From an uncultured Verrucomicrobia subdivision 3 bacterium (GTDB taxonomy: Bacteria; Verrucomicrobiota; Verrucomicrobiia; Limisphaerales; DASXHY01), in NCBI GenBank assembly GCA_937890005.1, contig CALBZA010000029.1, positions 16,416 to 80,415 of the forward strand: 64,000 nucleotides of DNA. The letters run 5' to 3'. Both the position numbers and the translations under genes were made by a program. The stretch's first letter is position 1; each line of letters begins with the position of its first letter. This document shows, piece after piece, positions 45,976-54,589 of the stretch. The notes under the pieces are model-generated. The model searched no databases, had not been told where the DNA came from, and worked only from the letters and a program-made list of their open reading frames with translations.

Positions 45976-46754
45976 TGGATTGTCTGCAACGGATCGTCTG
46001 CCTGTCAGCGGAGGCCGCTGACTGGCTTTGTAGAATCGGAGTGTGGGATCGCGTCGTGGGAACGACAGCGTTCTTTGCACAGCCGCCCGACATTGCCCCC
46101 AAGCCGCGCGTCAGCGGGTTCAGCTCCGGAAACATCGAGGAAATCATCGCGCTTCGACCCGACCTGGTAATCACCTTTTCCGACGTCCAGGCAACCATTG
46201 CCGCCGAGTTGATCCGGCGCGGCATCCAGGTGCTCGCGACCAACCAGCGTTCGCTCGCCGAAACAGAAGCCACACTCGCCCAGCTCGCCCGCATCGTCGG
46301 CCGCGAAGCGGAAGCTGAACCGCTGCTGCTGCGATTTCGCACCAGTCTTGCAGCACAGGATCCCCTGCCCGATTCGCCGCGCGTTTACTTTGAAGAATGG
46401 CCCGATCCGATGGTGGCGGGAATCGGCTGGGTGAGCGAATTGATCGAACGCGCGGGCGGCCGTGATGTGTTCGCTCATCTCAGAACGAAACGTTCTGTTT
46501 CGGAACGAATGATCCAGCCGGATGACGTGCGCCAGGCCGATCCCGAAATCATCCTCGTTTCGTGGTGCGGCAAGCCGGCGAACTTCGAAACGATCACATC
46601 GCGCCCCGGCTGGAGCCGCATCACCGCCGTCCGCACCCGGCGGCTCATGGAGATCCCCTCGGAAGACATTCTTCAACCCGGGTTCCGGCTCGTCTATGGA
46701 TACGAACGGATTCGCGCGCTGCTGCTCAATTCCGTGATGGCACAGGGAGTGTGA
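45972..46754 (+). CDS. BtuF-like cobalamin-binding protein without signal peptide
   Basis: The protein has 260 aa. The fold is that of periplasmic binding proteins of the BtuF/FecB class: RIVCLSAEAADWLCRIGVWDRVVGTTAF, then SGFSSGNIEEIIALRPDLVITF and ERAGGRDVFAHL. It begins directly with the first beta-strand, with no signal peptide or lipobox, so as written it would be cytoplasmic. It is coupled to the CWC gene by an ATGA overlap and ends the B12-riboswitch operon. No BtuC or BtuD partner is present in the window. Confidence 0.88.
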   Translation: MMDCLQRIVCLSAEAADWLCRIGVWDRVVGTTAFFAQPPDIAPKPRVSGFSSGNIEEIIALRPDLVITFSDVQATIAAELIRRGIQVLATNQRSLAETEATLAQLARIVGREAEAEPLLLRFRTSLAAQDPLPDSPRVYFEEWPDPMVAGIGWVSELIERAGGRDVFAHLRTKRSVSERMIQPDDVRQADPEIILVSWCGKPANFETITSRPGWSRITAVRTRRLMEIPSEDILQPGFRLVYGYERIRALLLNSVMAQGV

Positions 46755-46759
46755 TTTGA

Positions 46760-46791
46760 ATGCGGATTTTGATCGCGGATTGCGGATTTTG
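46760..46791. repeat. Degenerate ATTGCGG array between convergent genes
   Basis: TGCGGATTTTGATCGCGGATTGCGGATTTT continues the ATTGCGG heptamer found inside luxE. It lies just after the BtuF-like gene stop. The 84-base convergent gap contains nothing else recognised. Confidence 0.6.
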
Positions 46792-46838
46792 GGGACGGTG
46801 CTGAAGCACACCGAATAATCCCGAGCTCACTTCAATGG

Positions 46839-48992
46839 TTAATGCGCGAGGCGCGAGGTCATGGCGTAGATGATCAGCAGCAGGAGAATGACTCCGAGGC
46901 CGAAGAAGAAATAGCCGAACGATCGCGCGATGCTCTTCCAGTTTTCCCACTCGTCCTTCACGCGATAGGTGTCGAGCCGGCCTTCAGCGACCAGCCGGTC
47001 GTACCAGCGTTTCCGCTCGTGCAACATTTCCGCTTTCGACACCCGGCCGGAGAAAATCACGGTGTCCATCGGGAACTTCTCAATCCGGAAATGCGTATTG
47101 AAGAAGTGAATTGAGAAGATGAATCCAGCCGCCAGCAGCGCTTCATCCGAATGAATGATCAGTGCAACGTTGATGATCCAGCCCGGCAGGAATCGCGTAA
47201 AGAATTCCGGGAACCACAGGATCATGCCCGACGACCCGATGATGAACACGCCCCAGAACACGGCGAAGTAATCGAACTTCTCCCAATACGTCCAGCGGTC
47301 GAACTGCGGCTTTTCTCCCTTGCCGAAGAACCATTTGTTGTGCGCGACGAAATCCCTCCAGTCCTGCCAGGTTGGAACCATCGAATCCGGTCCGAATAGA
47401 ATTCCGAACAACCGTTTGGGCTGGAGCTTTCCGGTTTCGGGATCGCGCAGTTTTCCGCGTCCTTTCCATGCTTTGCCGATGAGAGATGCGACGTGCAGTC
47501 CGAAATAGAGGAACGTGATCACCGCACCGAATCGATGCAGCGTCCGCGCTGTTTCCGCTCCACCGATCACTTCGAACAAGGCTTTTGCCCAGCCGGTGTA
47601 ATAGAACTTCAGCGGCATGCCGGTGATGACCAGCAGCAGAAAGCTTGAGACCACCAGGAAATGCAGGAAGCGTTCGAACGGCACAAACCGCGTGAACCAT
47701 TCGCCATCCTTCTGCGTTTCGGCCTTGGCTTCGCGGAATTTCTTCGAGTCGCTCAGATACAGCCAGACGGCACGGATCAGCCAGACCACCGTGTGCAGTC
47801 CGAAGAATGTGAACACGCTGATCAACAAACCGGTCATCGCAACAAACACCGCGTGCAGCACCGGGTAGTTTTCTTTGTCCAACGGATTCGCGTGGGGTTT
47901 GTATTCTGTAAATCCCATCGTCGCATCCGGATGACATTGCTGGCACGTGGCTAGAATGTTGGTTTGCGAAAGACGCGAGGCGGGATCCGAGTGCGGCAGC
48001 ACATCGTGATGCCCATGGCAGTCGTAACAGGCGGCCACGTCCGGCGCGACGTTCGGTTTGCCCAGCGCCATCGCCTTGCCATGGTAGGTGTCGCGATAAT
48101 GTTCCAGTCGATCCTCATGGCATTTGCCGCATCGCTGGTCGCTGACCATTTTGAAGTGGCCGTTCTTCGGCGTTTCCACTTCGTGCGCGGTATGGCAGTC
48201 GGTGCAGACCGGTCCTCGTTTGTCGCCGGCAAGAAGCAGTTTTCCGTGAACGCTCTTGTTGTAAATCTCCTCCACGCCCACATGGCACTTGCCGCAGGTG
48301 TCGGCGATGTTTGCGTGGTGAATCGGCGATTCGCGATCCACGCCACGCTTGATTCCATGCGTGCCATGGCAGTCGCTGCATGAGGGGGCGACGATCAATC
48401 CTTTTTCGAGAAGCGCCACGCCATGGATGCTGTCCTTGTAATGCGCGGCGGCCTCGGGATTCTTCATCCGATATTCCTCCGTGAGACCCGGATTGCTGTG
48501 ACATTTCGCGCAGGTCTGCGGAAGGTTGAGTTTGAAGACTGGTGAATCGATCGATTTCACCGGCCCGATCTCATGCGATCCATGGCAATCCCAGCAATCC
48601 GCCGCGCCCGAAGCGCCCAACTTGTGGCTTAATCCGTGGATGCTGGTCGCGTATTCCTTGCCTGCCTGTTCATGGCAACTGCTGCAATCGGGCGGCGGCA
48701 GCTTGCTCTCATGAACCAGATCCGTGATCCCGACGTGACAATCGATGCAGTCCAGGCTGCCATGAATGGATTTGTTGAACGCGTTTGTCGCCACCAACAA
48801 TGAAACGGTTTTACCATCCACCGTCCGCGTGGTGGTGGGATCGAGATGGCACTCAAGGCAATCGGTATTGGAAATTTTTTCAGCGGCAAACCCGGGCGCG
48901 GACAGGAAAAGCGCGAAGAATATCAGGACGACGTTCGTAAGGGCCCGAATGACGCGCAACACGAGCGGGGACGGCTTTCGTCCAGGATTCAT
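46839..48992 (-). CDS. Undecaheme cytochrome c / cytochrome b fusion
   Basis: The protein has 717 aa. ATG 48992 is fixed by AAAGGAG five bases upstream; the open frame to 49178 is not used. After a signal-anchor segment (residues about 8-36) there are 11 CXXCH c-heme motifs (CLECH to CQQCH, about 45-375). The C-terminal half has membrane helices of b-type cytochrome (HFLVVSSFLLLVITGMPL and TLHRFGAVITFLYFGLHV, with paired His for heme b). The plan resembles Geobacter CbcL-type quinol oxidoreductases, which pass electrons to periplasmic cytochromes. It is last in a three-gene electron-transfer cluster. Confidence 0.93.
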   Translation of the reverse strand: MNPGRKPSPLVLRVIRALTNVVLIFFALFLSAPGFAAEKISNTDCLECHLDPTTTRTVDGKTVSLLVATNAFNKSIHGSLDCIDCHVGITDLVHESKLPPPDCSSCHEQAGKEYATSIHGLSHKLGASGAADCWDCHGSHEIGPVKSIDSPVFKLNLPQTCAKCHSNPGLTEEYRMKNPEAAAHYKDSIHGVALLEKGLIVAPSCSDCHGTHGIKRGVDRESPIHHANIADTCGKCHVGVEEIYNKSVHGKLLLAGDKRGPVCTDCHTAHEVETPKNGHFKMVSDQRCGKCHEDRLEHYRDTYHGKAMALGKPNVAPDVAACYDCHGHHDVLPHSDPASRLSQTNILATCQQCHPDATMGFTEYKPHANPLDKENYPVLHAVFVAMTGLLISVFTFFGLHTVVWLIRAVWLYLSDSKKFREAKAETQKDGEWFTRFVPFERFLHFLVVSSFLLLVITGMPLKFYYTGWAKALFEVIGGAETARTLHRFGAVITFLYFGLHVASLIGKAWKGRGKLRDPETGKLQPKRLFGILFGPDSMVPTWQDWRDFVAHNKWFFGKGEKPQFDRWTYWEKFDYFAVFWGVFIIGSSGMILWFPEFFTRFLPGWIINVALIIHSDEALLAAGFIFSIHFFNTHFRIEKFPMDTVIFSGRVSKAEMLHERKRWYDRLVAEGRLDTYRVKDEWENWKSIARSFGYFFFGLGVILLLLIIYAMTSRLAH

Positions 48993-49104
48993 TACAACTC
49001 CTTTGTGGTGGAGATCTCGATAGAATTGTTTCGAAATGACGCGAATGCGCTCGGCGGCCGATTGCTCGTCCGTCAAAAGATCCGCATTGGAAATCAAACC
49101 GCAA

Positions 49105-50574
49105 CTACGGGCCGCCGGTGTGGCAGTCGTTGCACGATCCATCCACTTCGTCTCCCGGATGTCTGAATGCTTGTCCATTTGGAGAAATCAGGTTCAGCTC
49201 GTCGCCCGCACCCTGCGCGAGAATTGTGTGGCAGGAGACACAGTCGCTGGCCGGAATTTTCCTTTTCCCGTCGAGCGATGTGTGGCGTCCGTCATGGCAT
49301 CGGAAACAGCCGGGCCAATCCTTGTGCCCGATGTTTTCAGGATAGGCGCGCCAGTCGGCCTTCATTTCAGGGAAGAAGTTCTGGCTGTAGATCGTCTGCA
49401 CTTCTTTCACGATTTTTTCCGCGTCAGGACGGTTCTGGTAACTGTTGCGAAGGGCTGTCGCGATGGCGTGAAGGGCCTGTGATTCGGTGTCATATTTTGC
49501 GGCCAGCACTCTCACCGCATTCGATTTTACCCACGGGATGCTCGGATCGATCTTTCCGATGCTCATGGCGAGATCGACGGCGTCGTTTGGCGAGCGGTAG
49601 CGGTGTGACGGACGGTTGTGGCAATCCATGCAGTCCATTTGCCGAACTTCCATGTTGGCAACTTCGTTGGTGAAACGCGGCAGCCGGTATTCGGTCACGT
49701 TGCCCCTGGGATCGGTCACGCGAACCCACGGAATGTTCTGACGGCGGTCGTCGGTGGCGACATATTCAATCTTGTTGTCCTGGCTGACGTGCCAGTGAAT
49801 GCCGCCAGGCGTTCCATGTGCCGGGTCGGCGCCGCCAACCTTGAGCGAGAGGCGGACCGCATATGGTGTGTTGGTTTCGTCGGCAAGATAATGCTGGTAG
49901 GTGCGATCGAGATTGCCGCTGAACTTGTTCGGCCAGTGGCATTGCTCGCACGTTTCACGCGCGGGACGCAGGTTGCGGATCGGAGTGGGAATCGGGCGCT
50001 CAAAATCACCCGTCAGCACACCGATCAACTGATGCATTCCATTCATCTTCGCCTTCACATACGCGCCGGCGCCGTGCCCGACATGGCACTCCACGCAACT
50101 GACGCGCGCGTGCGGCGAATTCTGATACGCGACGAACTCCGGCTTCATCGGCACGTGACACGCCTGCCCGCAGAACTGAACCGATTCGCTGACCTGATAA
50201 CTCTGATAGCTGCCGATCGCCGTGCAGAGCAGGAAGACAAGGCTGCCGATCACAAAGTAACGGAGCTTGCGGCGATCGCTGGGACGGGAAAGATCCACCG
50301 CGATCAGGCTGGGCGGCGCCCCTGAATCCGCGCGGAAGCGTCGGCGTTCAAGCCAGAAACCCAGCGCCATCAATCCGAGGCCGAAGAAGAGAAACCCCGG
50401 CGCGATGACGTAGGCAAGAATGCCAAGATACGGATTGCCGGCCGAATCGAACAGGTCGAGCGCGAACAGGCACAGAAAGGCAAAGAAACTTCCAAGGGCG
50501 ACGACAGCGCCGGAGAAGCTGATCCAGTTGCGGAAAAAACGTGTCTTGGATTGTGGTTTCGTGTCGTTGCTCAT
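49105..50574 (-). CDS. NapC/NirT-type multiheme cytochrome c
   Basis: The protein has 489 aa from ATG 50574; ATG 50595, with AGGAC upstream, is an alternative. Three N-terminal hydrophobic segments (about 17-40, 50-75, 103-125) anchor it. The first heme site CGQACH (CX3CH) and CVECH and CEQCH resemble NapC/NirT. Four more motifs follow (CMDCH, CFRCH, CVSCH, CNDCH), for seven heme sites in all. Such proteins accept electrons from quinol and pass them to periplasmic reductases. It lies 112 bases upstream of the undecaheme gene. Confidence 0.92.
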   Translation of the reverse strand: MSNDTKPQSKTRFFRNWISFSGAVVALGSFFAFLCLFALDLFDSAGNPYLGILAYVIAPGFLFFGLGLMALGFWLERRRFRADSGAPPSLIAVDLSRPSDRRKLRYFVIGSLVFLLCTAIGSYQSYQVSESVQFCGQACHVPMKPEFVAYQNSPHARVSCVECHVGHGAGAYVKAKMNGMHQLIGVLTGDFERPIPTPIRNLRPARETCEQCHWPNKFSGNLDRTYQHYLADETNTPYAVRLSLKVGGADPAHGTPGGIHWHVSQDNKIEYVATDDRRQNIPWVRVTDPRGNVTEYRLPRFTNEVANMEVRQMDCMDCHNRPSHRYRSPNDAVDLAMSIGKIDPSIPWVKSNAVRVLAAKYDTESQALHAIATALRNSYQNRPDAEKIVKEVQTIYSQNFFPEMKADWRAYPENIGHKDWPGCFRCHDGRHTSLDGKRKIPASDCVSCHTILAQGAGDELNLISPNGQAFRHPGDEVDGSCNDCHTGGP

Positions 50575-50673
50575 GCGGTAAAGCGCGGGACTCATTCGTC
50601 CTGCACTGTTTCTGCGTCATTCTGGCGATTACTTCTGAAGGTGCGCATGTACGCCACAGGCGCCCTGGCGTCT

Positions 50674-50689
50674 GCCCCGGATCCGGGGC
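50674..50689. repeat. 16-base perfect palindrome
   Basis: GCCCCGGATCCGGGGC lies in the 233-base gap between the small cytochrome c gene and the NapC-like gene. There is no T-run, so it is not a standard terminator. Nothing else is recognised in the gap. Confidence 0.5.
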
Positions 50690-50807
50690 ATCGCCCACTC
50701 GCGGTGAACGATCACCATTTGTGCACAGGCTGCGGCAGGACCCGCCGGACGGCGCGATTCACTGCACCTGCGGCGCCCCGGGACTCCAGGCACTGCCGCA
50801 CTGTGAC

Positions 50808-51137
50808 TTACTTCTTAAGACTGCGCAGGTAAGCGACGAGACCCTTGACTTCGTCATCCGAGAGACCTTCAGTCGGCTTCATGAGGACCTTGCCGTCCTT
50901 ATCCTTGACGCCTTCCTTGATCGCCTTGATGGCGACGTCGTCCTTGAGTTCATCCTGAACCTTGGCGCTGGAGTAATCCTTGGCGCCCAGCTTCTGGCCC
51001 ATCTTGGTGTCGCCCTTGCCTTCAGCGCCGTGGCATTTGGCGCAGAGCTTGTCCCAGTTGGCCTTGTTGTCGGCAGCGGAGCTGTTCCATGCGGCCATCA
51101 AGCCGATGGCGATTACGAGGAGGAGAGTTTTTTTCAT
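50808..51137 (-). CDS. Small exported class I cytochrome c
   Basis: The protein has 109 aa. A signal peptide (MKKTLLLVIAIGLMAAWNSSA) is followed by a monoheme domain with CAKCH and a probable axial Met in VLMKPTEGL, then the C-terminal helix VKGLVAYLRSLKK. It is a typical soluble periplasmic electron carrier of the cytochrome c6/c553 kind. It heads the minus-strand multiheme cluster and could shuttle electrons between these complexes. Confidence 0.93.
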   Translation of the reverse strand: MKKTLLLVIAIGLMAAWNSSAADNKANWDKLCAKCHGAEGKGDTKMGQKLGAKDYSSAKVQDELKDDVAIKAIKEGVKDKDGKVLMKPTEGLSDDEVKGLVAYLRSLKK

Positions 51138-51650
51138 ATTCGTTGGTGCGTTCGAGGCTTTGTTGCCTGTGCATCAACCATCGGAAAATCGGAGAAAACC
51201 CACTACGCGCCGCTTGCCCAAGACTCCTCTTTTTTTGACATGACAAAAAAAAGAGATGCTTCGAGTTTCGTCCCCTCAAGTCCCGCAAAATAGGATTTAG
51301 AAGGATGGATTAAATCGGACCCGGTTCGGAAATAATCTTCGGTCTGAGAAACAACCTTCGGGAACGAAGGTAAATTCGGAAGCGGATTTGTTGCACGATC
51401 GTCAATCGAACCGAGCGATCGTCTTCACCTGAAGCACACCGTTTCATTTCTCAAATTCCGTCCGCCCGACTCACCGGCAGCAGACGAAAAATCGTTGCAA
51501 CGCACGACGCTCAGAACACGTTTCGATCTCACTGGAAAACTTTTCGAGCCAATCCCCCACTGCGCGCGACATCAAAAATCATCAATAAATACAGGCAAAT
51601 TCGAGCTGCAAAAAAAGCACTGATTTTGACAAGCACCGTGTAGTGCAGAA
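51138..51650. other. 513-base region without recognised gene
   Basis: It lies between the divergent cytochrome c and radical SAM genes. An A/T-rich inverted repeat CTCTTTTTTTG / CAAAAAAAAGAG is at 51227-51255. TTGACA occurs at 51626-51631 without a convincing -10. No RNA gene or conserved ORF was recognised. Confidence 0.5.
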
Positions 51651-52601
51651 GTGACATGCGGCCTAACGTGGGCCAGCATCGTGGAAGCAAGCCACCATAT
51701 AAGTGTTGCGCTGGAATCCGACAAAAGGAGACGTCCTCAATCTGGTTCACACGCTCACCTGCCAGAGACCGCCTTCGGTTGTCCGCGCGATTTTCTCGAC
51801 AACCGTTTCGTCTATGCGGTCGTTTCCGCACGCGCCCGCGGCCTGTCGATCGGGGTGAACCTGAATCCCGACAAGCAATGCAACTTCCATTGTGTGTATT
51901 GCGAGGTGCATCGCGACGAACCGGCCCGGGAAACCATGCTCGACATCGATGTCATGGCGCAGGAACTGAAGCGCACGCTGTCGTTCGTGCTGGCGGGACG
52001 TTTGCGTGAGCGTCCGTGGTATCGCGCACTTCCGGACGAACTTCTCCAGCTGCGTCACGTTGCCCTGAGCGGTGACGGCGAGCCGACCTTCTCGCCTTCG
52101 TTCGTCGAAGCGATGCAGGCGGTGGTGCACGTTCGTGCGCTGGGTGGATTTCCGTTCTTCAAACTGGTTTTGATGACGAACGGCACGGGACTCGACCAGC
52201 CCAACGTCCAAAACGGTCTGAAGTTCTTCACGAAGTCCGACGAAATCTGGATCAAGCTCGAAGGCGGCACCCAGGCCTACCTCGACAAGGTCAATCACCC
52301 GAGTGTGCCACTGGAAAAAATCCTTTCGAACATCCTGCTGACGGCACGACAGCATCCTGTCGTCATCCAGAGCCTGTTCCCTGCGATCAACGGAGAGGAG
52401 CCGCCGCTGGAAGAAATCGAGCAATACGCGCAACGCCTCAAGGAACTGAAGAACAACGGCGCGCAGATTTCACTCGTCCAGATTTATTCCGCCACACGCC
52501 CGGCGCCCAATTCAGCCTGCGGCCATCTGCCGCTCAAAACGCTTTCCCGCATCGCACAAGCCGTGCGCCAGGCGACGGGACTGAAAGCAGAAGTTTTTTA
52601 G
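51651..52601 (+). CDS. Radical SAM protein
   Basis: The protein has 316 aa if the GTG at 51651 is used, but the start is uncertain: GTG 51681 is possible and no good ribosome-binding site is present for either. The radical SAM cluster motif CNFHCVYC is near residue 77-84, preceded by ARGLSIGVNLNPDKQ. GDGEPTFSP gives the GGE-like motif for SAM binding, and LMTNGTGL follows. The C-terminal half is TIM-barrel-like without extra Cys clusters. The substrate is unknown. It stands alone, followed by a hairpin. Confidence 0.88.
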   Translation: MTCGLTWASIVEASHHISVALESDKRRRPQSGSHAHLPETAFGCPRDFLDNRFVYAVVSARARGLSIGVNLNPDKQCNFHCVYCEVHRDEPARETMLDIDVMAQELKRTLSFVLAGRLRERPWYRALPDELLQLRHVALSGDGEPTFSPSFVEAMQAVVHVRALGGFPFFKLVLMTNGTGLDQPNVQNGLKFFTKSDEIWIKLEGGTQAYLDKVNHPSVPLEKILSNILLTARQHPVVIQSLFPAINGEEPPLEEIEQYAQRLKELKNNGAQISLVQIYSATRPAPNSACGHLPLKTLSRIAQAVRQATGLKAEVF

Positions 52602-52636
52602 CACGCCGGCCCTCCGGGGCTTCACCTCCTACCGGC

Positions 52637-52666
52637 CTGCGAGTTCCAAGCCGCAGGCCGGATCCC
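52637..52666 (+). terminator. Hairpin after radical SAM gene
   Basis: CCGGCCTGCG / CGCAGGCCGG form a 10-bp perfect stem with a 10-base loop about 35 bases after the stop. No T-run follows, so termination is only probable. Confidence 0.5.
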
Positions 52667-52686
52667 CTTTCAGGAACAGCTCGGTT

Positions 52687-53157
52687 CTAAGGATTCAATT
52701 CGGGAAAACTGACCGATCCGACCATTTGCACCAGCGTTTCGAAACTCGACGGCTTCACAAAAAACCAGTTCGCTCCGCCGGCCAGCGCGCGTTCCTTGTC
52801 ATCACGAGAAAGCGACGCCGTGAACACCAGCACCGGAACGTTGAGAAATTCTTTTTGGGAACGAAGCCACTGCAAGAACTCCAATCCGCTCAAACACGGC
52901 AGCTTCAGGTCGAGCACAATAGCCTGTGGGAGCGGAAACTGGATGCGATCGACAAAAACACCCTCACCAGTCAGATACGCCCTCGCCTGCTCGGCATCTG
53001 GAACACGATGCAATACGGCCTGGAGCTTCGCGCGTTCACAGGCTTTCTGAAGCAGGATCGCGTCATTCTCATCGTCCTCGACGTGCAAAATCGTCAACGG
53101 TCTGAAATTCTTTCGCGCCACGAATAACTGTCGGAAAAATTTTTTCTGCACTGGCAA
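52687..53157 (-). CDS. Single-domain response regulator
   Basis: The protein has 156 aa, a receiver domain only, of the Rcp1 type. Acidic residues are in ILHVEDDEND, the phospho-acceptor Asp is in AIVLDLKLP and the Lys is in WFFVKPSS. It probably passes signals by protein contact or phosphotransfer. No kinase is adjacent; the cNMP-binding histidine kinase at 54.6 kb is the closest candidate. Confidence 0.93.
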   Translation of the reverse strand: MPVQKKFFRQLFVARKNFRPLTILHVEDDENDAILLQKACERAKLQAVLHRVPDAEQARAYLTGEGVFVDRIQFPLPQAIVLDLKLPCLSGLEFLQWLRSQKEFLNVPVLVFTASLSRDDKERALAGGANWFFVKPSSFETLVQMVGSVSFPELNP

Positions 53158-53334
53158 CCAGCCGGTTTAACAGGTCCCATCCCCTCGCACTATGAACACC
53201 GTTCAACAAACAAAAGCAAGTGGGTGTTTCCCGGACCAGCAAACCACACCTCGGGGAAAGTTCGACCATTCCTGATCGATTCGAACATCGGGTCATCCCA
53301 ATTCTCATTGGACGCAGCAACGGCTTCCGCGACA

Positions 53335-54159
53335 ATGACGCGCATGAGTGGATGGCGGAAGCATCCGTTGCGCGTCGCAGCCCGACTTCTCTGGTTCGGA
53401 GTCGAGCTGGTGTTGGGCGCCGTCCGATACATTCCCAACTGCGCATTTCAAACAGGGGACGCTCTCGCCTCGGCTCAAGCCCGGTGGCTTCAAAGGACCG
53501 CCTGCCGCATCCTTCGAATTTTGAACCTCACGATCCAGACCGACGGCCCGGTTCCCCGCGCGGGATTGCTGGTGAGCAATCATCTCGGCTATGTCGATGT
53601 TGTCGTAATCGCATCGCTGGTTCCGTCACGGTTTGTTTCAAAATATGAAGTCAAGCATTGGCCGGTGTTTGGAACTTTCGCCCGGCTTGCCGGAACGATT
53701 TTCGTGCAGCGCGAACGGCGGTTGCAGACCGTCGAAGCCGCGTCAGAAATCGAGCAGGCATTTTCAAACGATGTGCTTCTTGTCCTGTTTCCCGAAGGAA
53801 CCAGTTCCGACGGCACCAGTGTGCTTCCATTCAAATCGCCACTTCTGGAACCGGCCGTCCGAAAACAGCCTTTAATCACCACGGCATTCATTCGATACGA
53901 ACTCGATGACGGCGATCCGCGGGAGGATGTCGCCTATTGGAGAGACATGACGCTCATTCCGCACCTGCTCAATCTGTTGAGCAAACGAAGCGTCAGGGCG
54001 TTTTTGCGATTCGAAAAAGTCGATTCCATGCCGCCGGATCGAAAGCTTCTGGCCCGTCAGCTTCGCTCAAAAATTTTCCACCTGGGCGGACTGGAAGAGG
54101 ATTCACAGAAGGAAACCAAGGGAACGAAGAAGGTGGATGTGTCGGACATCAACCGGTGA
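53335..54159 (+). CDS. 1-acylglycerol-3-phosphate acyltransferase-like (PlsC)
   Basis: The protein has 274 aa from ATG 53335; an open frame to 53224 is possible but its N-terminus is atypical. An N-terminal hydrophobic segment (LLWFGVELVLGAVRY) is followed by the acyltransferase motifs NHLGYVD (HX4D, near residue 82) and FPEGTSSDG (near 153). The family transfers acyl chains onto lysophosphatidic acid or related lipids. The last 18 residues (DSQKETKGTKK...) are encoded by the left arm of a 31-bp inverted repeat. Confidence 0.88.
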   Translation: MTRMSGWRKHPLRVAARLLWFGVELVLGAVRYIPNCAFQTGDALASAQARWLQRTACRILRILNLTIQTDGPVPRAGLLVSNHLGYVDVVVIASLVPSRFVSKYEVKHWPVFGTFARLAGTIFVQRERRLQTVEAASEIEQAFSNDVLLVLFPEGTSSDGTSVLPFKSPLLEPAVRKQPLITTAFIRYELDDGDPREDVAYWRDMTLIPHLLNLLSKRSVRAFLRFEKVDSMPPDRKLLARQLRSKIFHLGGLEEDSQKETKGTKKVDVSDINR

Positions 54160-54246
54160 TGTAATTCAAAACGGAATTCCAGGCGAACAGCTCAAAAAAG
54201 TGAGCCAGAAAAACGCTTCTTCGTTCCCTTCGTTTCCTTCTGTGAA
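54102..54246. mobile_element. 145-bp element with 31-bp near-perfect inverted repeats
   Basis: The left arm 54102-54132 (TTCACAGAAGGAAACCAAGG...) and the right arm 54216-54246 are complementary at 30 of 31 positions and enclose 83 bases without coding potential. The size and structure suit a MITE-like or REP-like element. It overlaps the 3' end of the acyltransferase gene, and related arms occur at 31703-31774. No target-site duplication was established. Confidence 0.65.
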
Positions 54247-54289
54247 AGAAAAAGGCTGATTCCGTTGGTGAAACTGCGATGAAGAAGGA

Positions 54290-54365
54290 TGGGGTGGCCA
54301 ACGGGACTCGAACCCGCAACATCCAGAACCACAATCTGGGGCTCTACCATTGAGCTATAGCCACC
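54290..54365 (-). tRNA. tRNA-His(GTG)
   Basis: The extra G at position -1 (54365) faces discriminator C. Acceptor GTGGCTA pairs with TGGCCAC. The anticodon loop ATTGTGG reads GTG, the T loop is GTTCGAGTC, and CCA is encoded at 54290-54292. Confidence 0.96.
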
Positions 54366-54589
54366 GACCGGGCACCAAACTAGTTTTCGCGACACGACAC
54401 GTCAAGCACCCGGTCCGTCGTTACAGCAGTTCGTCGTGAATTGTCGATTTGTGCCGGGAACAAGTCGCAGCCGCCCGGGAAAGCAGTGTTTGTTGCTCTC
54501 GCGAACATTCCCGATGTCCCTAAGTTTCTTCCGCGAACGATCGTTGAAGATTCCCTTTACGACTCACGGTTTTCACCTACAGTCGAACT

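Noticed and set aside
50551..50832. Plus-strand frame with CTGCG and several Cys between the two cytochrome genes
   Set aside because: It overlaps the start of the NapC-like gene and the end of the cytochrome c gene, lacks a ribosome-binding site and has no conserved spacing of Cys.
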